The position numbers and the translations under genes were made by a program. Under the pieces are notes generated by a model that ran no database searches, was not told the DNA's origin, and worked only from the letters and a program-made list of their open reading frames with translations. DNA of 23,847 bases, from positions 1 to 23,847 of the IMG/VR virus record IMGVR_UViG_3300030419_005446; one strand, written 5' to 3'. The DNA comes from a virus. The stretch's first letter is position 1. Each line of letters opens with the position of its first letter. This document shows, in pieces, positions 13,669 to 22,557 of the stretch.

Positions 13669-16600
13669 TTAGTCCTCAAAACCGGCTCCGCTATTAGTGA
13701 CCACAAAGTCAATAGCGAAGAACTCGACGGCCCGAGTGGGCTTGACAAGCAACTTAGCGTAGATGATGTTTTGATCAATCAAGTCTGGCGTCGTTGTTGT
13801 GTTGTCAAGAACGAGCCTAAACTCTTCGATACCAAATCTTGCCTTAACATCATTGAGGACAACCTCTGCCTGGCGGCGGAAACGATCCCAAGTAACACTA
13901 GAGTTCGGATCAAAAATCAACCTTGAGGCGATAAAAGAGATTTCTCTCTTCAAGTAAATCATCAAGCGTCGGACATTAATACGATCAAGTGCCGAGCGTG
14001 TCTGTTGAAGTGTTTTCTGTCCGAAGACAACAATTCCTTCAGCAGGGAACTTAGCGATTGGATTAATGTTTGCATCATACAAGTTATCACGCTGATCTTG
14101 TGTATACTTTCTTGACACATCAAGGACCGGGATACCAGCAGCACCCTCAGTCAGTCCGCCCCTGGTAAATCCAGCGGGAGCGAACCAAGGACCTTGATTG
14201 TTGTCCGTGGTAGAAAGAACACCCAGAGCAGCCACCGATGGTGGAGCCCAAAGAGTTCTTTGGTTAACGGAATCTCTGATACGCACCCACGGTGCGTAAG
14301 CAGCGCCATAACTGTTATTGAGGTTTCTGTCTCTAAGTGTATCGACAGCCTGCTTCACCGTTGAGGCATTTCTGTTGGCGACACTTTCAGTGTTCTCTGT
14401 GTCTGGTGTATAGATATTATCAATGTCGATAATAGCTAATGCATCAGCACGATCCTCAACAACATCGAGGAGATGTTCAGTCACGTTGTTTTGGATAATT
14501 CCAGGCAATGTGATCACATTATATTGTGCATCTTCTGTGTCAGAAACGATGTTGATGGCTCGGCGCAGCGTATGCAGTTGATAAGATGTTTTCTCATCAT
14601 TTGCCGTGTTAAATCCAGTATTACGGAAAGGATCTTTTTCTTGGACATCGAACCCTTCGTAGCCGCCGTGAAGAACGGTAGTGAATCGATCCAACCCAGC
14701 ATCCAAGGCACCCGAATACGATGCGCTGGCCGCTGTGACGCTTTGAACGTTAGAACCAATATCCTCGCCCTGGCGTGAGCCAGACACGAATTCATATCCT
14801 TCAGCCGCCGAACCGGACACATCATCAAGAGTAAAGTGCCAGGCAATAACCAATGGGTCGTTAACTGCGCCTTTTTGCTGCGGGCTGAACTGCAAGTCAT
14901 GCATAGCAGCAGGGCTAGTCTGAAGTCCTTTGACTCTTCCCTTGATCATATCACGAATCGAGTCATTAAACAGAGTGTCTGTTGCACTTCTACCTGTCCA
15001 AGCACCCCAATATGTGCTCTTGAGATCTTTTGGTGTTCCCCAGTTGCTTTGGATACGCAACGGAACCGAGGGGAAAATCACAGAAGCGGTGAAGGCAGTT
15101 GCACTGCGAGCCGGACCACCGATCGGGTGATTCAACCCACCGAGCATACCTACACCAGCGACGGAGCCACTGTATGAACCAAAGCCACCCAGACCAAAGG
15201 TTGCAGCAGGGCCACCGTCGATCAACGAAGCAGCGGTGCCAGCAGCAGCACTCAGGTCAGTGGAGCGGCCAGCAACAGCAGAGGCCGAAACGCTGACCAT
15301 ACCCTGTGAACCACTCGTGATTGTCACGGAGCGGTAAGTCAAGGGACCAAACACACCGAATGGGAGCATTTCTGGATCAGTAACGCCGCCATCAACATCA
15401 TCATTCATCTCAACACGAATGTAGTTCGATTTGTTGGGGTATTGCCCATATTCTCTGTTTCTTTTCTCTGTTGTGTCGTACTGCATAAACTTATCGCCAA
15501 TCTTTTTGGCAACATAGTTTGGAGATGCAGGATTTAAGTCACAGTTATCATATCTTTCAAGAATGACTGGCTTGTTGTCAGTGTCTGTAAGCTTACGAAC
15601 CAAAACACTAAATGTTCCATACTTCTCGTACTCTCCTCTTGGTGCCTTAATGTCTGCAATAGAGATTTTAATCTCGTTCTGAACCCAATCACCCGGAGTA
15701 AGCGCTTCAAACCTGAACAGCTTTTGTTGGGTCAGCGCATCATATGACGCCGAAGCAGCGCCCTGATTTAGGTCTTGAGAGAAGTAAAACCCTGTCGTGC
15801 TTTTTTGTGCTGCATAGTTAAAATCATTGCCCACCTCTGACGTGTTTTCCTGATTTCTCAAGGGAAGAATGGCAGCGTAGCACTTAGAGTTTCTAAGATC
15901 AACACCGTCTGCATCGTTAGAACCAGTGAGCGAACCAGCTTCATTTTTAGAGCCAGAACCTATAATAACACCGATTGTATTTCGGCGCTGCCCAACAAGA
16001 CTGTATTCAAAGGTTTCACCAAGCCAGTATTTGCCACCTTGGTTTGCAGTAGCAGTGCCATCACGAGTAATGCTGGTATTTGTTATCGTTGGATTTGTGT
16101 TTAGAACTTTACGGATAAAGTTATTTTTATCTGGGTTTAAGCTAACAGTAACTTTCTCTAAGTTAGCAAAAGTTCCGTCCGAACTGATCATCAAATCAAT
16201 GTCGCCATTGGCGTTTGTTTGATACAATTCGCAAGCAGAGGCTGTGAGGTTATTATGATTTTGAGCCACTTCTCCTGAATCGGAAGTACCAATTCGTGTA
16301 CCAGAGAGAAGTATTCGACCCGCTGTCAGATAGAACGTAGCTGCTAGCGCTCCAGAGAGCACCCCGCCGCCATCTTGGTTTGCACTAGCGCCGTTTTGGA
16401 TGCCGCCGGATGGCCACAAGAAAAGACCGTAAGCACCACCCTCAGAAGGGGTGCTACTAATTGTGCCAGCTTTCCAGCCAGCAAGTCCAGTCGAGGATGC
16501 GTCAGGGTCTTGAACACCAACAGTACGCATAAAAGTCAAAGGACTTGAGTTTCTTAACCAGGCCTGGGCAGCATATGCTCCATATGTTGGACCCAGTGTG

Positions 16601-16836
16601 TTTCCATATCTGGAAATATCGCCTGTTTCGTTACCAGGCATCGGCTTGCCAAACACATCAATAAATTCAGAGAACGAACTAACTGTAACCGGCTCCATAG
16701 CCGGTCCTTTTCGTGCTCTACCTATAACCATTGGTCCAACAGATGCTGGTGTCGCAGGCAACTGGCTGTTGTCTATTTCATCAACAAAAACGCCTGGAGA
16801 AATAAATTTAAACTTCTTTGTGGGATCATCCGCCAT
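13669..16836 (-). CDS. tail sheath protein, enlarged (gp18-like)
   Basis: This 1055-aa protein is the contractile tail sheath. The N-terminal SPGVFVDEIDNSQLPATPAS (13-32) is the classic sheath opening. The C-terminal third carries the conserved core: LRRAINIVSD, later IVVFGQKTL, RRLMIYLKREISFIASRLIF and PTRAVEFFAIDFVVTN before GAGFED. T4 gp18 has 659 residues; about 400 extra here lie mainly between residues 90 and 700 in a Gly/Ser/Thr/Asn-rich, strand-forming region, likely surface domains on the sheath exterior. Sheath subunits pack around the tube and shorten on contraction, driving it through the cell envelope. The ATG at 16836 has a strong GAGGAG site. The neighbours, gp15-like upstream and tube downstream, fit. 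A CTATTTATT element lies 63 nt upstream. Confidence 0.93.
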   Translation of the reverse strand: MADDPTKKFKFISPGVFVDEIDNSQLPATPASVGPMVIGRARKGPAMEPVTVSSFSEFIDVFGKPMPGNETGDISRYGNTLGPTYGAYAAQAWLRNSSPLTFMRTVGVQDPDASSTGLAGWKAGTISSTPSEGGAYGLFLWPSGGIQNGASANQDGGGVLSGALAATFYLTAGRILLSGTRIGTSDSGEVAQNHNNLTASACELYQTNANGDIDLMISSDGTFANLEKVTVSLNPDKNNFIRKVLNTNPTITNTSITRDGTATANQGGKYWLGETFEYSLVGQRRNTIGVIIGSGSKNEAGSLTGSNDADGVDLRNSKCYAAILPLRNQENTSEVGNDFNYAAQKSTTGFYFSQDLNQGAASASYDALTQQKLFRFEALTPGDWVQNEIKISIADIKAPRGEYEKYGTFSVLVRKLTDTDNKPVILERYDNCDLNPASPNYVAKKIGDKFMQYDTTEKRNREYGQYPNKSNYIRVEMNDDVDGGVTDPEMLPFGVFGPLTYRSVTITSGSQGMVSVSASAVAGRSTDLSAAAGTAASLIDGGPAATFGLGGFGSYSGSVAGVGMLGGLNHPIGGPARSATAFTASVIFPSVPLRIQSNWGTPKDLKSTYWGAWTGRSATDTLFNDSIRDMIKGRVKGLQTSPAAMHDLQFSPQQKGAVNDPLVIAWHFTLDDVSGSAAEGYEFVSGSRQGEDIGSNVQSVTAASASYSGALDAGLDRFTTVLHGGYEGFDVQEKDPFRNTGFNTANDEKTSYQLHTLRRAINIVSDTEDAQYNVITLPGIIQNNVTEHLLDVVEDRADALAIIDIDNIYTPDTENTESVANRNASTVKQAVDTLRDRNLNNSYGAAYAPWVRIRDSVNQRTLWAPPSVAALGVLSTTDNNQGPWFAPAGFTRGGLTEGAAGIPVLDVSRKYTQDQRDNLYDANINPIAKFPAEGIVVFGQKTLQQTRSALDRINVRRLMIYLKREISFIASRLIFDPNSSVTWDRFRRQAEVVLNDVKARFGIEEFRLVLDNTTTTPDLIDQNIIYAKLLVKPTRAVEFFAIDFVVTNSGAGFED

Positions 16837-16899
16837 TTTTCTTTGTTCTCCTCATAAGCTAACAAATACAAAACGTAACCTAAATGCAGGTTTGCTAAT

Positions 16900-16908
16900 A
16901 ATAAATAG
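16900..16908 (-). promoter_or_regulatory. CTATTTATT element, candidate promoter of the tail sheath gene
   Basis: The coding strand reads CTATTTATT, 63 nt before the sheath ATG in a 100-nt gap. It shares the core of the other elements. Its greater distance from the start codon would give a leader of roughly 50 nt. Confidence 0.4.
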
Positions 16909-16922
16909 TAAGACAAACTTCT

Positions 16923-16938
16923 AAACTCCTTCGAGTTT
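16923..16938 (-). terminator. short hairpin after the gp15-like gene, weak terminator candidate
   Basis: A six-pair perfect stem (AAACTC and GAGTTT) closes a four-base loop and begins in the stop codon of the gp15-like gene. No T-run follows on the minus strand, so it may be only a weak terminator, or an mRNA-stabilising hairpin, before the sheath promoter candidate. Confidence 0.25.
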
Positions 16939-17818
16939 ATGGTCGATACTTATCTTTTCTGTTAGCGTTAAAGTCTGGCTGTTCACCGAGTTCAGATCTT
17001 TCTCTGCTAAACCTAATTTTAGCAGGACTTTGGCGCTTAACAGTGATCGGCGTATTTTGATTGTCTTTGTCGCCAACAATATAACCTAAAACCTTCAAGG
17101 ACAGCGAGGCTTTAAATATTCTCTCTGTTACGTCTAGACCATCGGCTTTAAAATCAATATTATAATTTGGATCAAGAAATGCCTCATAAGAATTTCTTTC
17201 GTGCGTTACTTTAAAAACACTTGGGTCACCCGTGAACGTATGGAACTTGGTCATTATCTGGTTCATCTGTGTTTGGTACTCAGTGACAATATCGATCGTA
17301 TAAGTCATCTCTACAAATGTTGGCATTGGTATCATCACAGTCTCATACACTATATTTTTATTTTCCCCAGGAAAAGTTTGTCTATTTACGTTTTTGCCAC
17401 CAGTTGATTTTCTTATGGTATTAGCATTAGCAAAATTTGCTGTCTTTTCTTGTTGCACCACTCTTGCAACGTTTATAGATCCGCCACGATTATAATAGTC
17501 AAAATATGGTGGAATATTTACTCCATATATGCCCTTGTTCGTGGGGTTTTGAACCACTGAGGTTTTATTGATCGCTATAAGTGGATACTTTAAGGTGCGT
17601 CCATTTGGCCGAAGATCAGGGTCGTTTTTTATCTGATAGGCTCTCTCCGGCAATGAGTATATAACTGGGACTTTCTCCCAACCCTCGTTAGAGTCTACAA
17701 AAATATCCATCTTGTCGTTAAGAAAGTTATAAACAGCGTAGTCAATGTCCTCAATCCTTGATGGGGCCAAAGAATAAGAAGAACTTAACTGGGTATTCAT
17801 CGGTGTTCTAATCGGCAT
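16937..17818 (-). CDS. tail completion / sheath stabiliser protein (gp15-like)
   Basis: The 293-aa product follows the plan of T4 gp15 (272 aa), the hexamer that caps the tube and sheath and joins tail to head. After a disordered start, YAVYNFLNDKMDIFVDS (28-44) is followed by EKVPVIYSLPERAYQIK (48-64), equal to the RVPITYASKEHF region of gp15. A strand then a helix, FVEMTYTIDIVTEYQTQMNQ near 170-190, matches its YELSIFTRYEDDMFQI. The end (DVTERIFKASLSLKVLGYIV) parallels the gp15 strand before its disordered tail. The ATG at 17818 overlaps the previous gene stop by 11 nt and has an AGAGGA site inside that gene, so the two are probably coupled. The sheath gene follows after 100 nt. Confidence 0.82.
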   Translation of the reverse strand: MPIRTPMNTQLSSSYSLAPSRIEDIDYAVYNFLNDKMDIFVDSNEGWEKVPVIYSLPERAYQIKNDPDLRPNGRTLKYPLIAINKTSVVQNPTNKGIYGVNIPPYFDYYNRGGSINVARVVQQEKTANFANANTIRKSTGGKNVNRQTFPGENKNIVYETVMIPMPTFVEMTYTIDIVTEYQTQMNQIMTKFHTFTGDPSVFKVTHERNSYEAFLDPNYNIDFKADGLDVTERIFKASLSLKVLGYIVGDKDNQNTPITVKRQSPAKIRFSRERSELGEQPDFNANRKDKYRP

Positions 17819-18320
17819 TGAACAATCCTCTTCTTGCTTGTTTTCCGACCAGCGTCACTTCCATAGAAGTTTCGTCATTTGTAAAAGCGCTGTCCTGTCC
17901 AAAAATATATCTTGGCTCAAAGATATCAACTATCTCAAAATACATATCGTCATACTGCATAAAGTCTCCAAGGCGAGCAAACAGGTCTTGGTCCTCTACC
18001 AGTCGGCGTTTATGAGTGTGAACATTTATATTGTACAAATTATCAAACCCATATTTTTGCTGAACCCTGTCTGACCCTACATACTCAACAAGAGCGTATA
18101 CACGGACTGGTGGGAGATATGTTTTACTTAAGGATTCCCCATACAGAGGGTGAAAATTTGATCGCTCAAGGTCTATTGGATAATATACGATTTGTTGCCC
18201 AACAATCTTTTCGACGATTTCGTCATTGATTTGCTTTACAAAGTTTCTCTCTGCCTGTCCAACAAAAAGTGGCGGCGGGGGAGAATTAGGCTGAGTCCAT
18301 TTGTTTTTTTGTCCTGCCAT
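17808..18320 (-). CDS. neck protein (gp14-like)
   Basis: A 170-aa protein with the recognisable neck signature: QINDEIVEKIVGQQIVYYPI (30-49), FHPLYGESLSKTYLPP, YALVEYVGSDRVQQKYGFD, then HTHKRRLVEDQDLF and DMYFEIVDIFEPRYIFGQDS. This is the pattern of myovirus gp14-type neck proteins that close the filled head below the portal and connect to the tail. It is shorter than T4 gp14 (256 aa). It follows the gp13-like gene by 4 nt, and gp15 follows with an 11-nt overlap, so gp13, gp14 and gp15 are contiguous as in T4. The ATG at 18320 has only a weak GGG site, so coupling to the gp13-like stop probably matters. The Pro-rich N-terminus (12-18) is probably disordered. Confidence 0.82.
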   Translation of the reverse strand: MAGQKNKWTQPNSPPPPLFVGQAERNFVKQINDEIVEKIVGQQIVYYPIDLERSNFHPLYGESLSKTYLPPVRVYALVEYVGSDRVQQKYGFDNLYNINVHTHKRRLVEDQDLFARLGDFMQYDDMYFEIVDIFEPRYIFGQDSAFTNDETSMEVTLVGKQARRGLFNAD

Positions 18321-18324
18321 TTAT

Positions 18325-19569
18325 TTACCCAACATAAATGCCGTGAGGTATAGTCTTGAAGACTGTATTAATGCTTTCTTGCATCGCTGCATCGCCTTCA
18401 GCCAACTTGCCATACACCATTTCGTCAAGAACTGTTTTCAACTCCTCCCTAAGAGAGCTTTGCTCCTCTTTTGCTTCAGATATAAGCGCTGAACCGTTAA
18501 GAGTAACATCATTACCCGGTATCGGAATCGATGCTAGTTTTGATCTTACTTGTCCCAACACTTCTTTACACAAAGCCAATGCATATCTTCTAATCCACTG
18601 TTTACCTATACTGTTAATATTTTTGTACGGAACATTAGGAAACGGCAAAGCGTTCATATTATTGACACCATCAGCGCCATAGGTTCTGTCTTCTTCTTCT
18701 GCAAATGCATCCTCTGCTACCCTAAACCTAACCCAGAACCTGTCAGGGTTGTCTCCGTCAGGTGTTGGATATATTCTTAATTTGTTGTTGTTTATCTGAA
18801 ACGAGTAGTGCGAAGCTCTAACTTTCATATCTTCCTCGTAAGCATAGGCTTGCAAGGTGTTTTGCCAGTTTGGAACTATTTGAAAGTTAGAATCATCTGC
18901 ATACATTCCATAGGTTGAAAGATTTCCAATGGTGCCGACACTGTATCCGCCAAAAAACCTCCAAGCTGCTCTTGGAGTCTTATAATAAACTTGCTGGATC
19001 ATCACAGAACTAGACCCAACCTTGTTATAGAACGGCTCTCCAGATTCCAAAGAGGCGCTGTAAATGACGGCCTGAAGATCATAATCCTGAACGTCTCTGG
19101 AAGCAGTAAACGATGCCGAGTAGATTGTTTGAGTTGCCCCTAGCCCTGCGTGAACTCCCACACCACGGCCAATGTGTGTTGCATACCCTAGTTGAAATCT
19201 TGGGAACTTCAGGTTTGCTGCTGTGGTGTATGAACCACTAAGCTCACCATCTTGGTCAAAGGTTCCCGTCGTATTCCCCAACATATCAGACAATACATTT
19301 TTTGCCTGGTGAGTATTCACAATATAGGAGTATTCTAAACAGGCCTCCTCATAAGCATTATAAACATTATCTGGCTGTATTTCTAAATCAAGAACATTGC
19401 CACCAAGCTTATTGTAAACATAGGTTACTTGATCTACAGCACCACTAATAAAATTTGTATCGCTGCTGTAGATACCATAAGCTAAAGCAGACGCAACATC
19501 ACCATGTGTACCTGTTGAAGGTAAAACCAAAGCACTTGTTTGACTGATTGGCTGTAAGTTTACAGGCAT
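18325..19569 (-). CDS. neck protein (gp13-like head-tail connector)
   Basis: The 414-aa protein resembles T4 gp13 (309 aa), the neck protein attached to the portal after DNA packaging. The clearest region is the C-terminal third: INSIGKQWIRRYALALCKEV, GQVRSKLASIPIPG, then LNGSALISEAKEE and a closing helix LREELKTVLDEM. This W-I-x-x-YALAL-x-KE-x-LG-x-x-R pattern is widely shared by neck proteins. A longer Tyr/Ser/Gly-rich N-terminal part (about 60-240) accounts for the extra length. The ATG at 19569 has a GAGGA site. It is the first gene after the terminator that follows the capsid gene, so it needs its own promoter; a CTACTTATA sequence lies 39 nt upstream. It begins the neck and tail transcript. 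Confidence 0.8.
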   Translation of the reverse strand: MPVNLQPISQTSALVLPSTGTHGDVASALAYGIYSSDTNFISGAVDQVTYVYNKLGGNVLDLEIQPDNVYNAYEEACLEYSYIVNTHQAKNVLSDMLGNTTGTFDQDGELSGSYTTAANLKFPRFQLGYATHIGRGVGVHAGLGATQTIYSASFTASRDVQDYDLQAVIYSASLESGEPFYNKVGSSSVMIQQVYYKTPRAAWRFFGGYSVGTIGNLSTYGMYADDSNFQIVPNWQNTLQAYAYEEDMKVRASHYSFQINNNKLRIYPTPDGDNPDRFWVRFRVAEDAFAEEEDRTYGADGVNNMNALPFPNVPYKNINSIGKQWIRRYALALCKEVLGQVRSKLASIPIPGNDVTLNGSALISEAKEEQSSLREELKTVLDEMVYGKLAEGDAAMQESINTVFKTIPHGIYVG

Positions 19570-19608
19570 TAATTGATCCTCGTTTTAAATTTTAAGACAC
19601 TTGGTCTT

Positions 19609-19617
19609 TATAAGTAG
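19609..19617 (-). promoter_or_regulatory. CTACTTATA element, one-mismatch copy of the promoter-like motif
   Basis: The coding strand reads CTACTTATA, one base different from the CTATTTATA at 1588, 39 nt before the gp13-like ATG. It lies just past the capsid terminator, where a new promoter is required. Confidence 0.35.
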
Positions 19618-19631
19618 TTTTAGTTACCATA

Positions 19632-19665
19632 TAAAAACAAAAAACCTCGCCACAAGGACGAGGTT
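19632..19665 (-). terminator. intrinsic terminator after the major capsid gene
   Basis: On the minus strand AACCTCG (19665-19659) pairs with CGAGGTT (19649-19643), with two further CC/GG pairs possible across a bulge and a short loop. A TTTTTTGTTTTT tract follows. It lies 31 nt past the capsid stop codon. It should stop most transcripts and uncouple the abundant capsid message from neck genes. Confidence 0.88.
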
Positions 19666-19695
19666 CTCTGCGTTGTTATTCAACCTTAAGGTTAA

Positions 19696-21477
19696 TTAGC
19701 CATTAAGATCGTAGCAAACAACAAGACCGTAGTAGTCAGGACGCACCATCTTCTTGGCATAGCGAGTCATCACGCCCTTGCGGGGCACGAAGTCTTCGGT
19801 ACCAAAAATGGTAGGCGTGACTTGCAGCGGCACATAAGGAGCATACACATAGCCACTTTCAAGGAAGCTATTACCCTTACGTCCAACCAAGACCACGTTA
19901 CGCAGGAAGTACGGATCAACGTAGATGTCCATCTTGCGGCTCAACGAACCGACATTGACAGCACCCCACGAACCCTGATCATCTTCAGGCTTAACGCTTG
20001 CCTTGAATCCAGCAGTGAACTCAAGAAGGCTGGCCACCTCTGGAGAGCAAACGATGAAGTTTGCGCCGCCACGAAGCGTCTTACGGTGCATACGAGCGCT
20101 GAGATCATTAATGGTCTCAAGCAGGGTTTCGTACCACTCACTCACGGTACCTGTAAAGGTCGGAGCCAAGCTGTTCGAAATATCTGCACCAGTTTCACGA
20201 TCAAGGAACTTACCAGGGCGACGGCTCCAGTAGAGCGTATCAGCCGTTGCACCAGCAACGAGATCCGAAAGGATTTCCTGATCAATTTCAAGAGCGATCT
20301 GCTCGGAAAGAATGCTTGTCAACTCAACTTCGGCGTCGAGGTTGTGATAAGCGTTCAAGTCCTGAGCAAGCTCGGGGCTCCACTTAGCCTTGAGCTTCTT
20401 AGTAACCGCTGTGACAGCGGTGCTGTCCACTTTGATGTCGATCTCTGGGATCTGCTGCTGGGATTCAAGTCCCCAACCTTGGTTATCGTTTGCACCCTTA
20501 AGGGCACCGAAAGGATCACCTGAGGCCACAAACTGGTCCGAAATCGGGAAGAACACCTTACCAACAGCCAGCGCACCACCAGTGGTAGTACCATCACCTG
20601 CCAACGAGTGAGAAAGCTGCACTGGTGTCAGAGTTGCGTTGCGACTAACACCAACAACAAGAACTCTGTCTGTTCTAGATCCGGAGAACTGAGTCAGGCG
20701 ACGAGCCTGATATGCTTCTCCGAGCGCAGTTGTGGTTGCTTGAGTACCAAGATCACCGGCACCATTAACACCCGAGACCACAAAAGCGGCAAGGTTGTCC
20801 AAGTTGGCACCATCAGAATTGGTAACATCAAACTCAGCAATAACATAAGTCGAGGTACCCGAAATAAGATCAGGGTCACGACGAAGAGTCTTCACATCAG
20901 CAGACGACTCGTTCGCACCGAACGTACCCGACGAAATAACTGTAAGACCTGTGATCGAACCTGTTGGGCTCGAAAATCCGTTGCCAAGGTTATAAAAACC
21001 TTTTTCGCCAGCGGAGTCGGCAAGATTAGCACCACTCATAATTTGGTTGGCGACACGGCCTTGACCGTAAATCGACTCATTGCCAATGGCACCGAGACGG
21101 TGAGCACTACCGCTACCATCAAGAGCGCCCATAGCGCTATCAGGACTATACACGAAGTCCATGAAGAAGATGAGTCCACTTGGGAGGCTCATCGGTTGCA
21201 CAGAAACGAGGTCCTGTGCTAACAACCCGCCGAATACACGACGTACAATTGGGAATGCGACCGAAGCGAATCCTTCAACGTCACCAGCTTGCATTGTGGT
21301 TTGCTCTTTGAGAAGTTGAGCAGCTTGGTTTTCCAGAAGACGAGCCATATTCGAACGACCATTGTCGTCGAGACCCTCCAGAAGACCAGTTCTGGTCCAC
21401 TTATCAAGTAGAGCTTCGCCTTCACGAGCGAGCGAACGTTGTCTGATACCTTCTGTCAAAGTTTCAATTACAGACAT
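19696..21477 (-). CDS. major capsid protein (gp23-like)
   Basis: This 593-aa protein builds the icosahedral head. The N-terminal third has the family pattern: a leader, then NMARLLENQAAQLLKEQ (43-59), GFASVAFPIVRRVFGGLLAQ (69-88) and SVQPMSLPSGLIFFMDFVY (92-110), the standard strand after the N-terminal arm. The C-terminal half (GGANFIVCSPEVASLLEF, YVYAPYVPLQVTPTIF) matches the HK97-type capsid core. T4 gp23 has 521 residues and loses a 65-residue N-terminus to the prohead protease; a similar cut is likely near residue 60, but no site is proven. A strong AAGGAG site precedes the ATG at 21477, fitting high expression. The scaffold lies directly upstream. The protease and portal genes should be beyond the right window edge. 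Confidence 0.95.
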   Translation of the reverse strand: MSVIETLTEGIRQRSLAREGEALLDKWTRTGLLEGLDDNGRSNMARLLENQAAQLLKEQTTMQAGDVEGFASVAFPIVRRVFGGLLAQDLVSVQPMSLPSGLIFFMDFVYSPDSAMGALDGSGSAHRLGAIGNESIYGQGRVANQIMSGANLADSAGEKGFYNLGNGFSSPTGSITGLTVISSGTFGANESSADVKTLRRDPDLISGTSTYVIAEFDVTNSDGANLDNLAAFVVSGVNGAGDLGTQATTTALGEAYQARRLTQFSGSRTDRVLVVGVSRNATLTPVQLSHSLAGDGTTTGGALAVGKVFFPISDQFVASGDPFGALKGANDNQGWGLESQQQIPEIDIKVDSTAVTAVTKKLKAKWSPELAQDLNAYHNLDAEVELTSILSEQIALEIDQEILSDLVAGATADTLYWSRRPGKFLDRETGADISNSLAPTFTGTVSEWYETLLETINDLSARMHRKTLRGGANFIVCSPEVASLLEFTAGFKASVKPEDDQGSWGAVNVGSLSRKMDIYVDPYFLRNVVLVGRKGNSFLESGYVYAPYVPLQVTPTIFGTEDFVPRKGVMTRYAKKMVRPDYYGLVVCYDLNG

Positions 21478-21503
21478 TGTTTTTTCTCCTTAATAAATCT
21501 GTT

Positions 21504-22517
21504 TTATTTGTTGTATATACCAGCTAGAGTAGACCAGCGCTTTAAAACCGGATTACTTTTACCATCGGATGTTTCAGACTCTCGTCTTCCGCTTAGAATA
21601 ACTGATGATTTTCTAGATACCACCTCAGACAACGATTGTGGGGCACTCTTAGAGCTACTGCCCGCCATTGTCTTTTGAAATGCTTCAAAAATCAATTCTG
21701 CTTCTTTAACCGATTGTGACTCAGTGACCATCTCAACAATTTTATTTTTTTGCTGCTCATTCAGGGAGGAGTCCTGTAGTACACGATTGGTATACAACAA
21801 CCTAGCGTTAGAGAGATTAACCTCTTCTAAACGATTCTTAACTTTTTTCATTAAATTTTTTAATTGCTTGTTTTCTTTTGTGAGTTCTTCGTTTTTCATC
21901 TCAAGCCTATCTGCCTTGTATTCCAAACTCTCAAGATCTTCTTTAGAAACGCCATCTGCGGCGGGCGAGGCAACATAAACACCAGCTTCTGCCTCTTCCT
22001 CAGGGACTGTTTCTTCGTCATACTCTTCGACCATCTCTTGGTCTTCTTTCGGTATGTCAACTGTTAGAATTTCTTTAAATATATCCACCAACTCTGATTC
22101 ATCGAGTTCTATCTCGTCGTCTCTGTTGCCCGGTTCGGAAACAGAGTCTTCAATACTGGTATCAAGACCAATCTCATCGGCAAGATCTTGACGATCAAGC
22201 TCAAAACTCTCTTCTTCTGGGTCTTCTTCGGCGTCGGCGGCCGCAATAATCTGATCTAGATCGACAACTACGACGTCATCGCCCTCGACATCAGGATCAT
22301 AGGCCATCGGAATGTCCAGTTCAATCTCCTCCTCGCCGGCACCCATTTCGTCTTCCATTCCAAGATCTAATTCGTCCTCTTGTTCTAGAATTTTCTCCAT
22401 GGCTTGTTCAACCTCGGCTGAGTATTTTTCAATGACGGCAGTTTCTGCGCTTTTAAGGGCGGCTTCCCGTAATTCGGAAGCATCAATAATCGCCTGTTCA
22501 AGCATTGAGTTAGACAT
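21504..22517 (-). CDS. prohead core scaffold protein (gp22-like)
   Basis: A 337-aa, very acidic protein immediately ahead of the capsid gene, as expected for the gp22-type core scaffold that templates head assembly and is then digested. Residues 1-48 are helical. Residues 49-180 are extremely Glu/Asp-rich, and about 192-240 form a Lys/Glu coiled coil (LESLEYKADRLEMKNEEL). Then comes the most conserved part, LSNARLLYTNRVLQDSSLNE (235-254), followed by KNKIVEMVTE and helices that match other marine T4-like scaffolds. The tail is Ser-rich. The ATG at 22517 has an AAGGGG site. A CTATTTAAT element lies 31 nt upstream, so scaffold and capsid may form one late transcript ending at 19632. Only 26 nt separate it from the capsid start. 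Confidence 0.88.
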   Translation of the reverse strand: MSNSMLEQAIIDASELREAALKSAETAVIEKYSAEVEQAMEKILEQEDELDLGMEDEMGAGEEEIELDIPMAYDPDVEGDDVVVVDLDQIIAAADAEEDPEEESFELDRQDLADEIGLDTSIEDSVSEPGNRDDEIELDESELVDIFKEILTVDIPKEDQEMVEEYDEETVPEEEAEAGVYVASPAADGVSKEDLESLEYKADRLEMKNEELTKENKQLKNLMKKVKNRLEEVNLSNARLLYTNRVLQDSSLNEQQKNKIVEMVTESQSVKEAELIFEAFQKTMAGSSSKSAPQSLSEVVSRKSSVILSGRRESETSDGKSNPVLKRWSTLAGIYNK

Positions 22518-22548
22518 ATGTTTGTCCCCTTCGAAGAGAGTTGATCAA

Positions 22549-22557
22549 ATTAAATAG
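22549..22557 (-). promoter_or_regulatory. CTATTTAAT element, candidate promoter of scaffold and capsid genes
   Basis: The coding strand reads CTATTTAAT, 31 nt before the scaffold ATG in an 80-nt gap. It equals the copy ahead of the tail tube gene. It would drive the scaffold-capsid pair up to the terminator at 19632. Confidence 0.45.

Noticed and set aside
19822-20523. A long plus-strand open frame (233 codons) opposite the capsid gene
   Set aside because: It lies wholly inside the strongly supported capsid gene in antisense, its protein looks random (no family pattern), and no plus-strand gene is supported elsewhere. The similar 204-codon frame at 20608-21222 is rejected for the same reason.
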